Shown here piece after piece: positions 8,066 to 15,221 of a stretch of 64,000 nt of DNA. The translations under genes were made by a program, and so were the position numbers. Source of the stretch: Methylohalobius sp964654415 (GTDB lineage Bacteria; Pseudomonadota; Gammaproteobacteria; Methylococcales; Methylothermaceae). The notes below the pieces were generated by a model. The model was not told where the DNA came from. It saw only the letters and a program-made list of their open reading frames with translations, and did no database searches. The stretch lies in NCBI GenBank assembly GCA_964654415.1, contig CAZZIP010000007.1:62001-126000 (forward strand). Reading direction: 5' to 3'. Every line of letters starts with the position of its first letter. The first letter of the stretch is position 1.

Positions 8066-8690
8066 AATAAGCCGCCGTTCGTTGCTTACTGTTGTCGCTG
8101 TCGGTCATCAGCGCCAGCGCGTCGATATAGTCTGGTTCTTCGCCAAAAGCGCGTTGCCAGTCGGCCCGTACGTTGCGCTTTTCACACTGCCAGCGGTTGT
8201 TACCGGTGCGCACCGCCAGCATCATGACATTCCTGCCGGCAAAGGCGTTGGGCCACAGTGTCTCAGGGGGTTGGGACGAGGACCAGACGTAATTGAGGGC
8301 CTTAGTTTTCCAGAAGGCCAGCCCACCTTGTTTGACTAGATAGATGCGCGCGGCATAGTCGTCGCCGGCTTTGGTCGCCTCCGGCAGAGGAGACAGCGGC
8401 TCGATCACCTGCCAGCACCAGTTCAGATACGGGGTTCGGCCGAGATCGATCTTTATCTGGCGCCACAGGCCAGATGCAGAGGCTTGCGCTTCGGCCTTGA
8501 GGACGATTTGGCCGTTTAAGGGTGTCAGCCGGTAACAGGTTTTACCGGCAAAGCTTTGCGTCTTCCATCCGCTTAAGCCTTCTGCAGAGAAGTTTGCCAC
8601 TTTAAGGATTTCTTGCGCCATCAGGGAAGCGGGCAGGGCCAGGACGACGGCGGCCAACTTAGGAAATTTTATTGGTCTAAGGCGTGACAA
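8037..8690 (-). CDS. DUF3047 family secreted protein
   Basis: 217 residues with an N-terminal signal peptide (LAAVVLALPASLMAQ), so it is likely periplasmic. The conserved core (LNWCWQVIEPLP-like segment, DDYAARIYLV, LNYVWSS, and a C-terminal DYIDALALMTDSDN) matches the DUF3047 family, whose function is unknown; it has a lectin- or CBM-like beta-sandwich look. It lies directly upstream of arsS on the same strand with a 29-base overlap, so the two are likely cotranscribed, although no functional link is known. Confidence 0.78.
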   Translation of the reverse strand: MSRLRPIKFPKLAAVVLALPASLMAQEILKVANFSAEGLSGWKTQSFAGKTCYRLTPLNGQIVLKAEAQASASGLWRQIKIDLGRTPYLNWCWQVIEPLSPLPEATKAGDDYAARIYLVKQGGLAFWKTKALNYVWSSSQPPETLWPNAFAGRNVMMLAVRTGNNRWQCEKRNVRADWQRAFGEEPDYIDALALMTDSDNSKQRTAAYYGDIWFSAD

Positions 8691-8711
8691 GGCTGTTTGG
8701 GATAGACAAAA

Positions 8712-8740
8712 GGGCGGCTTGCCAAGCCGCCCGGAGAGAG
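8712..8740 (-). terminator. Rho-independent terminator of htpX
   Basis: A perfect nine-pair stem (GGGCGGCTT / AAGCCGCCC, 8712-8732) with a three-base loop is followed on the minus strand by CTTTTG. It lies between the htpX stop and the DUF3047 start and separates the two genes. Confidence 0.75.
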
Positions 8741-8750
8741 AAATTGGACT

Positions 8751-9656
8751 TCATCCACGCATCTTTTGCAGCGCTGCGATCCGCTCCTCGATTGGCGGGT
8801 GGCTCATGAACAGGCGCATGAGCCCGTGTCCGATCGACCCGCTGATGCCAAAAGCGGCGAATTCCCCAGGCAAATCCTGGGGTTCGGCGGCGCGGCGCAG
8901 GGCTTCAAGCGCGGCAATCATCTTATGCCGGCCGGCCAGGCGGGCGCCGCCAGCATCGGCGCGAAATTCCCGCCAGCGCGAGAACCACATCACGATCATT
9001 GTAGCCAAAATCCCAAGGAGCATCTGTGCTACCAACTGGGTGATGTAATATCCGGGACCATAACCCACGGGGCCGCCTTCTTCATCTTGAGAACGGAATA
9101 GCGTCCGATCCACGACGTGGCCGATGACGGTAGCGAGGAAATAGACGAAGGTGTTGACTACGCCTTGCACCAGGGTCAGGGTAGTCATGTCGCCGTTGGC
9201 GGCGTGGCTGATCTCATGTCCCAATACGGCCTCGACTTCATCGGCGTTCATGGTTTCCAACAGTCCAGTGCTAACTGCAACCAGAGCGTGGTTTTTGTCC
9301 ATGCCGGTGGCAAAGGCATTAGGCTGGGGGCTTTGGAAAATTCCCACCTCCGGCATCCCGATCCCGGCCTTGCGTGCCAGTTTCTCCACGGTGTTCACCA
9401 ACCAAGCCTCGGTCTGGTTCTGAGGGCGGTCGATAACGTAGACCCCCATCGAGGTTTTGGCCATCCATTTGGACAAAACCAGCGAGATGAATGAACCCGA
9501 CATGCCGATCATGGCCGAGAAAACAAGGAGACTGTTTAAATCCAAATGCACGCCTTGGCGGTCTAAGAACGTGCCCAGCCCTAACAGTTGGAACACAAGG
9601 CTGATCATCAGCAAAACGGCGACGTTGGTCGCCAGGAACAATAGGATGCGTAGCAT
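8751..9656 (-). CDS. htpX: Membrane zinc metalloprotease HtpX
   Basis: 301 residues, close to the family norm of about 290. Two N-terminal membrane segments (ILLFLATNVAVLLMISLVF and LLVFSAMIGMSGSFISLVL) precede the M48 protease motif HEISH; AATVIGHV-like and LLGILATMIVMW segments add further membrane passes. The downstream Glu zinc ligand sits in REFRADAGGA. HtpX degrades misfolded inner-membrane proteins together with FtsH and is often heat-shock controlled. An AGGAGG site precedes the ATG, a candidate sigma-32 promoter lies at 9692-9722, and a strong terminator follows the gene, so it is probably monocistronic. Confidence 0.95.
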   Translation of the reverse strand: MLRILLFLATNVAVLLMISLVFQLLGLGTFLDRQGVHLDLNSLLVFSAMIGMSGSFISLVLSKWMAKTSMGVYVIDRPQNQTEAWLVNTVEKLARKAGIGMPEVGIFQSPQPNAFATGMDKNHALVAVSTGLLETMNADEVEAVLGHEISHAANGDMTTLTLVQGVVNTFVYFLATVIGHVVDRTLFRSQDEEGGPVGYGPGYYITQLVAQMLLGILATMIVMWFSRWREFRADAGGARLAGRHKMIAALEALRRAAEPQDLPGEFAAFGISGSIGHGLMRLFMSHPPIEERIAALQKMRG

Positions 9657-9691
9657 GAATTACCAATCCTCCTGTGAAAAGTGACGGTTGA

Positions 9692-9722
9692 CTATCTAGG
9701 TACGAAAATGCAAATTTCAAGT
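9692..9722 (-). promoter_or_regulatory. Candidate heat-shock (sigma-32) promoter of htpX
   Basis: On the minus strand ACTTGAA (9716-9722) is followed, after about 15 bases, by CCTAGATAG (9692-9700), resembling the sigma-32 CTTGAA and CCCCATNTA elements imperfectly. The -10 is 36 bases from the ATG. The biology of htpX supports it; sequence alone does not prove it. Confidence 0.35.
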
Positions 9723-9907
9723 ATAAAGTGTTTCTAACTGAAAGTTTTTATTTATCCGAAACGAATCCTCTTGACCCTTTTTCCAGCGTGGCAATGCTGT
9801 TTAGCGTCGTCTTGCTGGCAGATTTGCCTAGCCCGTGGAACCAAGTTGATGTCGCCTAGCTAAGGGCTGATAATGGATCAGATTGAATCCAAAGGGGGTA
9901 AACGGCG

Positions 9908-11008
9908 ATGAAAATCCTGTGGGTGCTGCTGGGGAGTTTGGTCTGGATAAGCCAGGTCCAGGCGGTGCGCGATCCGCTCGAATCGATCAAGCTTCCACCG
10001 GGGTTTCGGATCGAGCTGTTTGCCAGCGACGTCCCTGATGCTCGATCCATGGCTTTGGGAGAGGACGGCACGGTTTACGTGGGCAGCCGCACCGCTGGCA
10101 AAGTGTACGCGCTGCGTGACGATGACGGTGACGGCTTGGCCGAGCGCCGCTACGTGATCGCTAAAGACCTTACCATGCCCAACGGGGTGGCCGTCTACAA
10201 GGGCGACCTTTATGTCGCCGAGGTTTCGCGAATCCTGCGTTTCAAAAACATCGCCCAGCATCTGGCTGACCCCCCAAGTCCCGAGGTAGTTACCGACTCT
10301 CTGCCGACGGATCTTTGGCACGGTTGGAAGTACCTGCGGGTCGGTCCGGACGGTAAGCTTTATTTCAACGTGGGTGCGCCGTGCAACGTGTGCCTGCCGG
10401 GGAATGAAATTTATGCCACTTTGGTCCGCCTCAGTCCAGACGGCAAAAATTTAGAAATCTTCGCCCGCGGGGTGCGCGACAGCGTTGGCTTTGACTGGCA
10501 CCCTGAGAGTAAAACCTTGTGGTTCACCGACAACGGCCGCGACTGGTTGGGCGACGACCGCCCTCCGGATGAGCTTAACCATGCCCCAAAAGCCGGCTTG
10601 CACTTCGGATTTCCTTATTGTCATAGCGGCGATATTCCAGATCCCGAGTATGGCAAAGAAACCGAGTGTAAAGAATTTACGCCGCCTGCGTGGCGATTCG
10701 GGGCGCACGTTGCCCCGCTCGGCTTGCGTTTTTATACGGGGAAACAATTTCCTACCCAATATCGGGGGCAGTTGTTCGTCGCTCAACACGGCTCCTGGAA
10801 CCGCTCGAAACCGGTCGGCTATCGGGTGGTCTGGGTGGAGTTCAAGGATGGCAAGCCGGTGGCCGAGCACGTTTTCGCTGAAGGCTGGCTCCAGTCGGAC
10901 GGCAAAGTACTCGGACGGCCGGTAGATATCCTCGAGCTTGAGGATGGTTCGTTGCTGATATCCGACGACCAACGCGGGGTGATTTATCGGATTCGGTATC
11001 AGAGATAG
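9908..11008 (+). CDS. Sorbosone-dehydrogenase-like PQQ-type beta-propeller oxidoreductase
   Basis: 366-residue exported protein: signal peptide MKILWVLLGSLVWISQVQA, then a six-bladed glucose/sorbosone dehydrogenase propeller. Typical segments are LPPGFRIELFASDVPDARSM, YVGSRTAGKVYAL, LYVAEVSRILRF, DWHPESKTLWFTDNGRD and VAQHGSWNRSKPVGYRVV. A CNVC pair in APCNVCLPG is unusual and may form a disulfide. Family members use PQQ to oxidise sugars or alcohols in the periplasm; PQQ use fits a methylotroph, but the substrate is unknown. AAAGGGGG precedes the ATG. It is divergent from htpX and followed after 39 bases by sppA. Confidence 0.85.
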   Translation: MKILWVLLGSLVWISQVQAVRDPLESIKLPPGFRIELFASDVPDARSMALGEDGTVYVGSRTAGKVYALRDDDGDGLAERRYVIAKDLTMPNGVAVYKGDLYVAEVSRILRFKNIAQHLADPPSPEVVTDSLPTDLWHGWKYLRVGPDGKLYFNVGAPCNVCLPGNEIYATLVRLSPDGKNLEIFARGVRDSVGFDWHPESKTLWFTDNGRDWLGDDRPPDELNHAPKAGLHFGFPYCHSGDIPDPEYGKETECKEFTPPAWRFGAHVAPLGLRFYTGKQFPTQYRGQLFVAQHGSWNRSKPVGYRVVWVEFKDGKPVAEHVFAEGWLQSDGKVLGRPVDILELEDGSLLISDDQRGVIYRIRYQR

Positions 11009-11047
11009 GTTTGATTCTGCCGCAGTTAGATTTTTTCTGGGGGAACA

Positions 11048-12010
11048 ATGGCCCAAGAACCGGAGATAACCCCGAAGCAGGGGACGTGGGAGCGTGAAGT
11101 ACTGGAGAAGCTGGTCTTAGAGGGAATCGCGGAACAACGCCGGGCACGGCGCTGGAGTATATTCTTCAAGTTTCTGTTTTTTGCCTATCTGGTGGCGGTG
11201 ACCTTGAGCATCTTGCAGCCGTGGACCGAGATCGTGCAGCCGGTAGGCAAGATCACCGCCAAGGTGGAAGTAAAGGGCATCCTGCTAGAAGATTCGCCGG
11301 CGAATGCCGAAACCCTGATCAAGGGGCTCAAGCGTGCGTCGTCCGACCCTAGGACTTTGGGGGTCCTGCTACAGATGAATTCGCCTGGCGGCAGTCCAGT
11401 CCAGGCGGCCTATGTCTATGAGGCGATTCGGCGGCTTAAACAGAAGAAACCCGATCTTCCCGTAGTCGCGGTGGTGACCGACGTGTGTGCCTCAGGTTGT
11501 TACTATATCGCTGCGGCGGCCGACAAGATCTACGTCAGCCCGACCAGCATCATCGGTTCCATAGGCGTCGTCATGAATGGCTTTGGATTTGTAGAAGCAC
11601 TCAACAAGCTTGGGATAGAGCGGCGCCTTTTGACCGCTGGCGAGCACAAGGCGCTGCTCGATCCGTTCTCGCCGGTCAAGCCCGAGGAAAAAGCGCACGT
11701 AGAAAATTTGCTCAAGGAGATTCACCGTCAGTTTATCGATGCGGTCAAACAGGGACGGGGCGAGCGCCTTAAGGACGATCCGAGCTTGTTCTCCGGTTTG
11801 GTGTGGACCGGTAGCCAAAGCTTGAAGTTAGGGTTGGCCGACGGCATAGGCGATGTGGACTACGTGGCCAAGGAGGTGATCGGTGCCGGCAAAGTGGTCG
11901 ATTTCACCCCGAAGGAAGACGTGTTTGTGCGTTTGGCCAGGAAGATCGGCACTAATCTGGGAGAAACCTTGGTGCATTCTTTGGGAGACAGCTTGGGAGC
12001 GCTCAAGTGA
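11048..12010 (+). CDS. sppA: Signal peptide peptidase SppA (short S49 form)
   Basis: 320-residue S49 serine protease with one N-terminal membrane anchor (FFKFLFFAYLVAVTLSIL), active site in the periplasm. The nucleophile Ser is in DVCASGCYYIAAAA and the catalytic Lys in AGEHKALLDPF; LQMNSPGGSPVQAA is the conserved substrate-groove segment. It cleaves remnant signal peptides in the membrane. Length fits the single-domain form, not the 600-residue E. coli SppA. A GGGGGAA site precedes the ATG, and the stop overlaps the PepSY gene start (GTGA). Confidence 0.93.
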   Translation: MAQEPEITPKQGTWEREVLEKLVLEGIAEQRRARRWSIFFKFLFFAYLVAVTLSILQPWTEIVQPVGKITAKVEVKGILLEDSPANAETLIKGLKRASSDPRTLGVLLQMNSPGGSPVQAAYVYEAIRRLKQKKPDLPVVAVVTDVCASGCYYIAAAADKIYVSPTSIIGSIGVVMNGFGFVEALNKLGIERRLLTAGEHKALLDPFSPVKPEEKAHVENLLKEIHRQFIDAVKQGRGERLKDDPSLFSGLVWTGSQSLKLGLADGIGDVDYVAKEVIGAGKVVDFTPKEDVFVRLARKIGTNLGETLVHSLGDSLGALK

Positions 12011-12267
12011 TCGAGCGATGGTCTGGGTGGGTAGGGCTCTGGCTACTTGCAGCGGGTCCTATTGGAGCCGAGCCTTTCAACCTGGACAAGGCTGTCGCTC
12101 AGGTGCAAAGAGAGATCGACGGACGCGTACTGGGGGCGAGGGAAGTCCTGGAAGAAGGCCGACCGGTTTACGTCATCCGCGTGCTGACGCCGGACGGCCG
12201 AGTGGTGCACGTGCGGGTGGATCAGGAAACCGGTAGGATCCTAAGGCCTCCAGTGAGACAACGGTGA
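12007..12267 (+). CDS. Small exported PepSY-domain protein
   Basis: 86 residues: signal peptide (MIERWSGWVGLWLLAAGPIGA) then one PepSY domain, seen in AVAQVQREIDGRVLGARE, VYVIRVLTPDGRVVHVRVD and the closing QETGRILRP. PepSY domains often inhibit or modulate proteases in the periplasm. The GTG start overlaps the stop of sppA by four bases, which makes coupling to that protease attractive, but a direct functional link is inference. A metallo-hydrolase gene follows after four bases. Confidence 0.82.
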   Translation: MIERWSGWVGLWLLAAGPIGAEPFNLDKAVAQVQREIDGRVLGAREVLEEGRPVYVIRVLTPDGRVVHVRVDQETGRILRPPVRQR

Positions 12268-12271
12268 GCAG

Positions 12272-13312
12272 GTGAAACCAAGCTTTCATCCTCAGTTGGT
12301 TAACGACCCGTTCGGCGATCCGGCACTGTATATCGAGTTTTTGTTTCAAAAGCGCGCTATGCTGTTCGATTTGGGGGACATTCATGCGCTGACTCCGAGA
12401 AAGCTCCTGCGCCTGAGCCACGTCTTCGTTTCCCACGCCCATATGGATCACTTCTACGGCTTCGACTACCTGCTTCGGGTTTGTCTAGGGCGGGCCATGA
12501 CGATCCACCTGTACGGTCCTTCGGGTTTCATCGAGCGAGTCGGGCATCGGCTGGGGGGCTATACTTGGAATTTGGTCGAAAATTACGCCGAGGAGTTGGT
12601 ATTCCTAGTCCACGAGTGGGGAGGAGAAGACCGAATGGCTCGGGCTCGCTTTCGTTGCCTGAAGAAATTTGTCGGCGAGCCTTTACCCTCGGTTCAAGTC
12701 CGAGACGGCCTATTGCTCGATGAACCGGGAATCCGTGTTCGCGCGGTGGTTCTGGATCACAAAATCCCCTGTCTGGCTTTTGCTTTGGAGGAGCCTCAAC
12801 ACGTCAATGTCTGGAAGAATCGCCTAGATGAATTAGGCCTTGCGACTGGGCCCTGGCTGCAAGAGCTGAAACAGGCGATCTGGCGCGGCGAGGGAGACGA
12901 TTTTCCCATTGTCGTCCAGTGGCAGGATGGAACGAAGCAAAACTTACGCCGTTTCTGCCTTGGCGAGCTAAAAGAAAAGGTCCTGCGCATCGTTCCGGGA
13001 TTGAAGATTGGCTACGTGGTGGATGCGCGCTATTGCGAGGAGAATCTGCGCCGCCTCAAAGCCTTACTGCAAGGGGTCGATTGCCTCTATATCGAGGCCT
13101 GTTTCCTCCAGGAGGCTGCGGAAGACGCGGCCAAAAAATATCATCTGACTGCCTGGCAGGCCGGGAATATTGCCCGGCAGGTGGGCGCCAAACGGGTGGT
13201 GCCGTTTCATTTCTCCGCCCGCTACCAACATGCGCCGGAAAGATTGTTGAGAGAAGTCGAGTTGGGCTTTGATAAACCCCTGGCGCCCAAGGAGAGTGGC
13301 ACCCGTGGATAG
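12272..13312 (+). CDS. RNase Z-like metallo-beta-lactamase-fold hydrolase
   Basis: 346 residues with a GTG start. The zinc-binding motif is HVFVSHAHMDHFYGFD (HxHxDH). Later ligands are visible: the RVRAVVLDHKIPCLAFAL strand with its His, IGYVVDARYCEENL and the C-terminal VVPFHFSARYQHAPE, which matches the HFSxRY motif of tRNase Z. The overall size matches the bacterial RNase Z group, but the middle region is long and unlike standard tRNase Z, so a different phosphodiesterase role is possible. It sits in a run sppA-PepSY-this gene-metallophosphoesterase with overlaps of a few bases. Confidence 0.75.
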   Translation: MKPSFHPQLVNDPFGDPALYIEFLFQKRAMLFDLGDIHALTPRKLLRLSHVFVSHAHMDHFYGFDYLLRVCLGRAMTIHLYGPSGFIERVGHRLGGYTWNLVENYAEELVFLVHEWGGEDRMARARFRCLKKFVGEPLPSVQVRDGLLLDEPGIRVRAVVLDHKIPCLAFALEEPQHVNVWKNRLDELGLATGPWLQELKQAIWRGEGDDFPIVVQWQDGTKQNLRRFCLGELKEKVLRIVPGLKIGYVVDARYCEENLRRLKALLQGVDCLYIEACFLQEAAEDAAKKYHLTAWQAGNIARQVGAKRVVPFHFSARYQHAPERLLREVELGFDKPLAPKESGTRG

Positions 13313-14264
13313 CCCGCCGTCGGATCATGCATTGTACCGCTTGCTCGAAGCTCGTGTCGGCCGGGCTCATTTAAATCAACGCCTGGGGATGGAGCAGGAT
13401 TTCGAGCAGCGGGTATTCGGAGGGCTGGGGCGCAACTTTTTTCACCTCGAAAACTGGTACTCGATCCATAGCTGGATCCGCCACGCCTTGCGCTTGGCTG
13501 GATTGCATAGGCGTGGGCGGCGCAATGCGCGTAGGATTTGCGTGCTGCAGAATGAGATTCGTTTATCCCATCTGCCGGCTCAATTCGACGGTTTCACTTT
13601 ACTCCACCTGAGCGACTTGCACTTGGACATGAGCCAGGACCTGCCTGACGCCCTAATCGCGGCGGTCAGGAACCTGGATTATGATGCTTGTGTCCTGACC
13701 GGTGATTTCCGTGCTCGTACTTTCGGACCTTGGCAACCAGCCTTAGAGGCTCTCGCCAGGGTGATGCCCTATCTCAAACCCCCGCTATATGGGGTGTTGG
13801 GAAACCATGACACGATCCGTATGGTACCCGGGTTGGAAGCTTTGGGAATCCGAATGCTGATGAACGAGGCAGTTCCCTTGGTGCGGGATGGGGCTAGGGT
13901 TTACCTCTGCGGGATCGACGATCCCCATTATTACCGCGCGGATAATCTGGAAAAGGCCTTGGAAGGCGTGCCGGAGGAGGAGGTTACGATTCTTCTCTCG
14001 CACTCGCCGGAGATCTACCGCAACGCTGCTTACGCCAAGTGCGACCTGATGTTGTGCGGCCACACTCACGGCGGCCAGATCTGCCTGCCTGGTGGCATTC
14101 CCGTCTGGCGCAATGCCGACGCTCCTTTCTCCTTGTGCGCTGGACGCTGGCGGTATGCGGGTCTTGAAGGCTACACTTCGCGCGGTTGCGGGGTGAGCGT
14201 GGTAGACGTGCGCCTCAACTGCCCGCCGGAGGTGACCCTCCATGTTTTGCGCTGCGGTCAATAA
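13305..14264 (+). CDS. Calcineurin-like metallophosphoesterase
   Basis: 319 residues. The GTG at 13305 is chosen because AAGGAG (13289-13294) stands ten bases upstream; it overlaps the preceding gene by eight bases. All metal-binding blocks of the family are present: LHLSDLHLD, LTGDFRAR (the usual GDxxx motif), GVLGNHDT, LLSHSPEIY and CGHTHGGQICLPGG. This is the YkuE-like cluster, some members of which cleave UDP-diacylglucosamine (LpxH or LpxG role). An N-terminal region with many aromatic and basic residues precedes the domain. Exact substrate unknown; no membrane anchor is obvious. Confidence 0.85.
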   Translation: MDSPPSDHALYRLLEARVGRAHLNQRLGMEQDFEQRVFGGLGRNFFHLENWYSIHSWIRHALRLAGLHRRGRRNARRICVLQNEIRLSHLPAQFDGFTLLHLSDLHLDMSQDLPDALIAAVRNLDYDACVLTGDFRARTFGPWQPALEALARVMPYLKPPLYGVLGNHDTIRMVPGLEALGIRMLMNEAVPLVRDGARVYLCGIDDPHYYRADNLEKALEGVPEEEVTILLSHSPEIYRNAAYAKCDLMLCGHTHGGQICLPGGIPVWRNADAPFSLCAGRWRYAGLEGYTSRGCGVSVVDVRLNCPPEVTLHVLRCGQ

Positions 14265-14737
14265 GGACGCTTGCGCAGGCCCAGGCGATAGAGCATGGGC
14301 GATAAGCTCAATTCCAGGAGGAAGAAAACCGCCACCAACTGAACGATGGTGCCCCACTCCAGACCCAGCTTTTCCTTGACCAAAAGCAGCGGGAAAAGGC
14401 TTTCTGGAATCTGATCCAATACTATGGCCCGGCCACTGGGTTCGATATTCAACCGCCGTTTGAGAAAACTGGAAAGCATATCCCCTGCCATCGCCCCGGC
14501 TGCGACTTCAAACCCGACCGTCCAGTAAAGCCCAAGCAGCTGGGCGCTCAAGGAGGTAGCCGCCAGGGAGGCAAGTAGCCCCCGCCAGGTTTTGGCCGAT
14601 CCCAGGATCGGCCGGCCGTCGAAGAAGGCGAAACCTAAATCTATTGGCAAGGCCAGCCGGTCTTTCATTATGTCGCAGGCGATCACCGGGGCGCCGTTGG
14701 CGACGATAATCAGCGTTAACAGCTTGAATTCCAGCAT
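14258..14737 (-). CDS. CarS-like (DUF46) CDP-lipid synthase family membrane protein
   Basis: 159 residues with about five hydrophobic segments. The N-terminal LLTLIIVANGAPVIA and the central DGRPILGSAKTWRGLLAS stretch match the PF01864 family, which contains archaeal CDP-archaeol synthase (CarS); bacterial members exist but have no clear role. Asp/Gly residues in GAMAGDMLSSFLKRR fit the CDP-alcohol catalytic loop. It converges with the metallophosphoesterase (overlap seven bases) and lies 26 bases from the divergent archease gene, so its promoter region overlaps that of archease. Its presence between archaeal-looking genes is notable. Confidence 0.7.
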   Translation of the reverse strand: MLEFKLLTLIIVANGAPVIACDIMKDRLALPIDLGFAFFDGRPILGSAKTWRGLLASLAATSLSAQLLGLYWTVGFEVAAGAMAGDMLSSFLKRRLNIEPSGRAIVLDQIPESLFPLLLVKEKLGLEWGTIVQLVAVFFLLELSLSPMLYRLGLRKRPY

Positions 14738-14763
14738 TTGATCCCTATTTTAAAAGCTAAGCA

Positions 14764-15207
14764 ATGATACCAAGAGGGCAGGCGGTGGCACAGGCAGGCT
14801 GGGAACATTTTGAACACATGGCCGATATCGGCGTGCGCGGTTTCGGGGCTACGCCCGAAGAAGCCTTTGCTCAAGCAGGGTTGGCCTTGACGGCGGTAGT
14901 GACCGATCCAAATCAAGTCGCTTTGACCGAACAGGTAGAGGTCGAACTGGCGCACGAAGGAGATTTAGAGTTGCTCCTGGTCGACTTTCTCAATGCTGTT
15001 GTTTACGAAATGGCGGTCCGGTCTATGGTGTTTGGTAAGTTTGAGGTAAAGATTGAGCCAAACCGGCTTCGCGCCACCCTGTGGGGAGAGCAAGTGGACC
15101 GCGCGAAACACCAGCCGGCAGTAGAAGTCAAAGGAGCGACCTATACCGAATTGAAGGTAGCCAAAGAGGATGGTTGCTGGGTCGCACAGTGCGTGTTAGA
15201 CGTTTAA
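14764..15207 (+). CDS. Archease (RtcB activator)
   Basis: 147 residues with the archease core, WEHFEHMADIGVRGFGATPEEAF, a DLELLLVDFLNAVVYE helix, and a C-terminal YTELKVAKEDG strand. Archease speeds the RtcB RNA-ligase reaction by promoting its guanylylation, and the gene is directly upstream of rtcB, 14 bases away. The ATG at 14764 is kept, but a GTG at 14785 has AGAGGG just upstream and may be the true start. The protein is divergent from the CarS-like gene with only 26 bases between starts. Confidence 0.9.
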   Translation: MIPRGQAVAQAGWEHFEHMADIGVRGFGATPEEAFAQAGLALTAVVTDPNQVALTEQVEVELAHEGDLELLLVDFLNAVVYEMAVRSMVFGKFEVKIEPNRLRATLWGEQVDRAKHQPAVEVKGATYTELKVAKEDGCWVAQCVLDV

Positions 15208-15221
15208 GGTGAGGATTTTCT

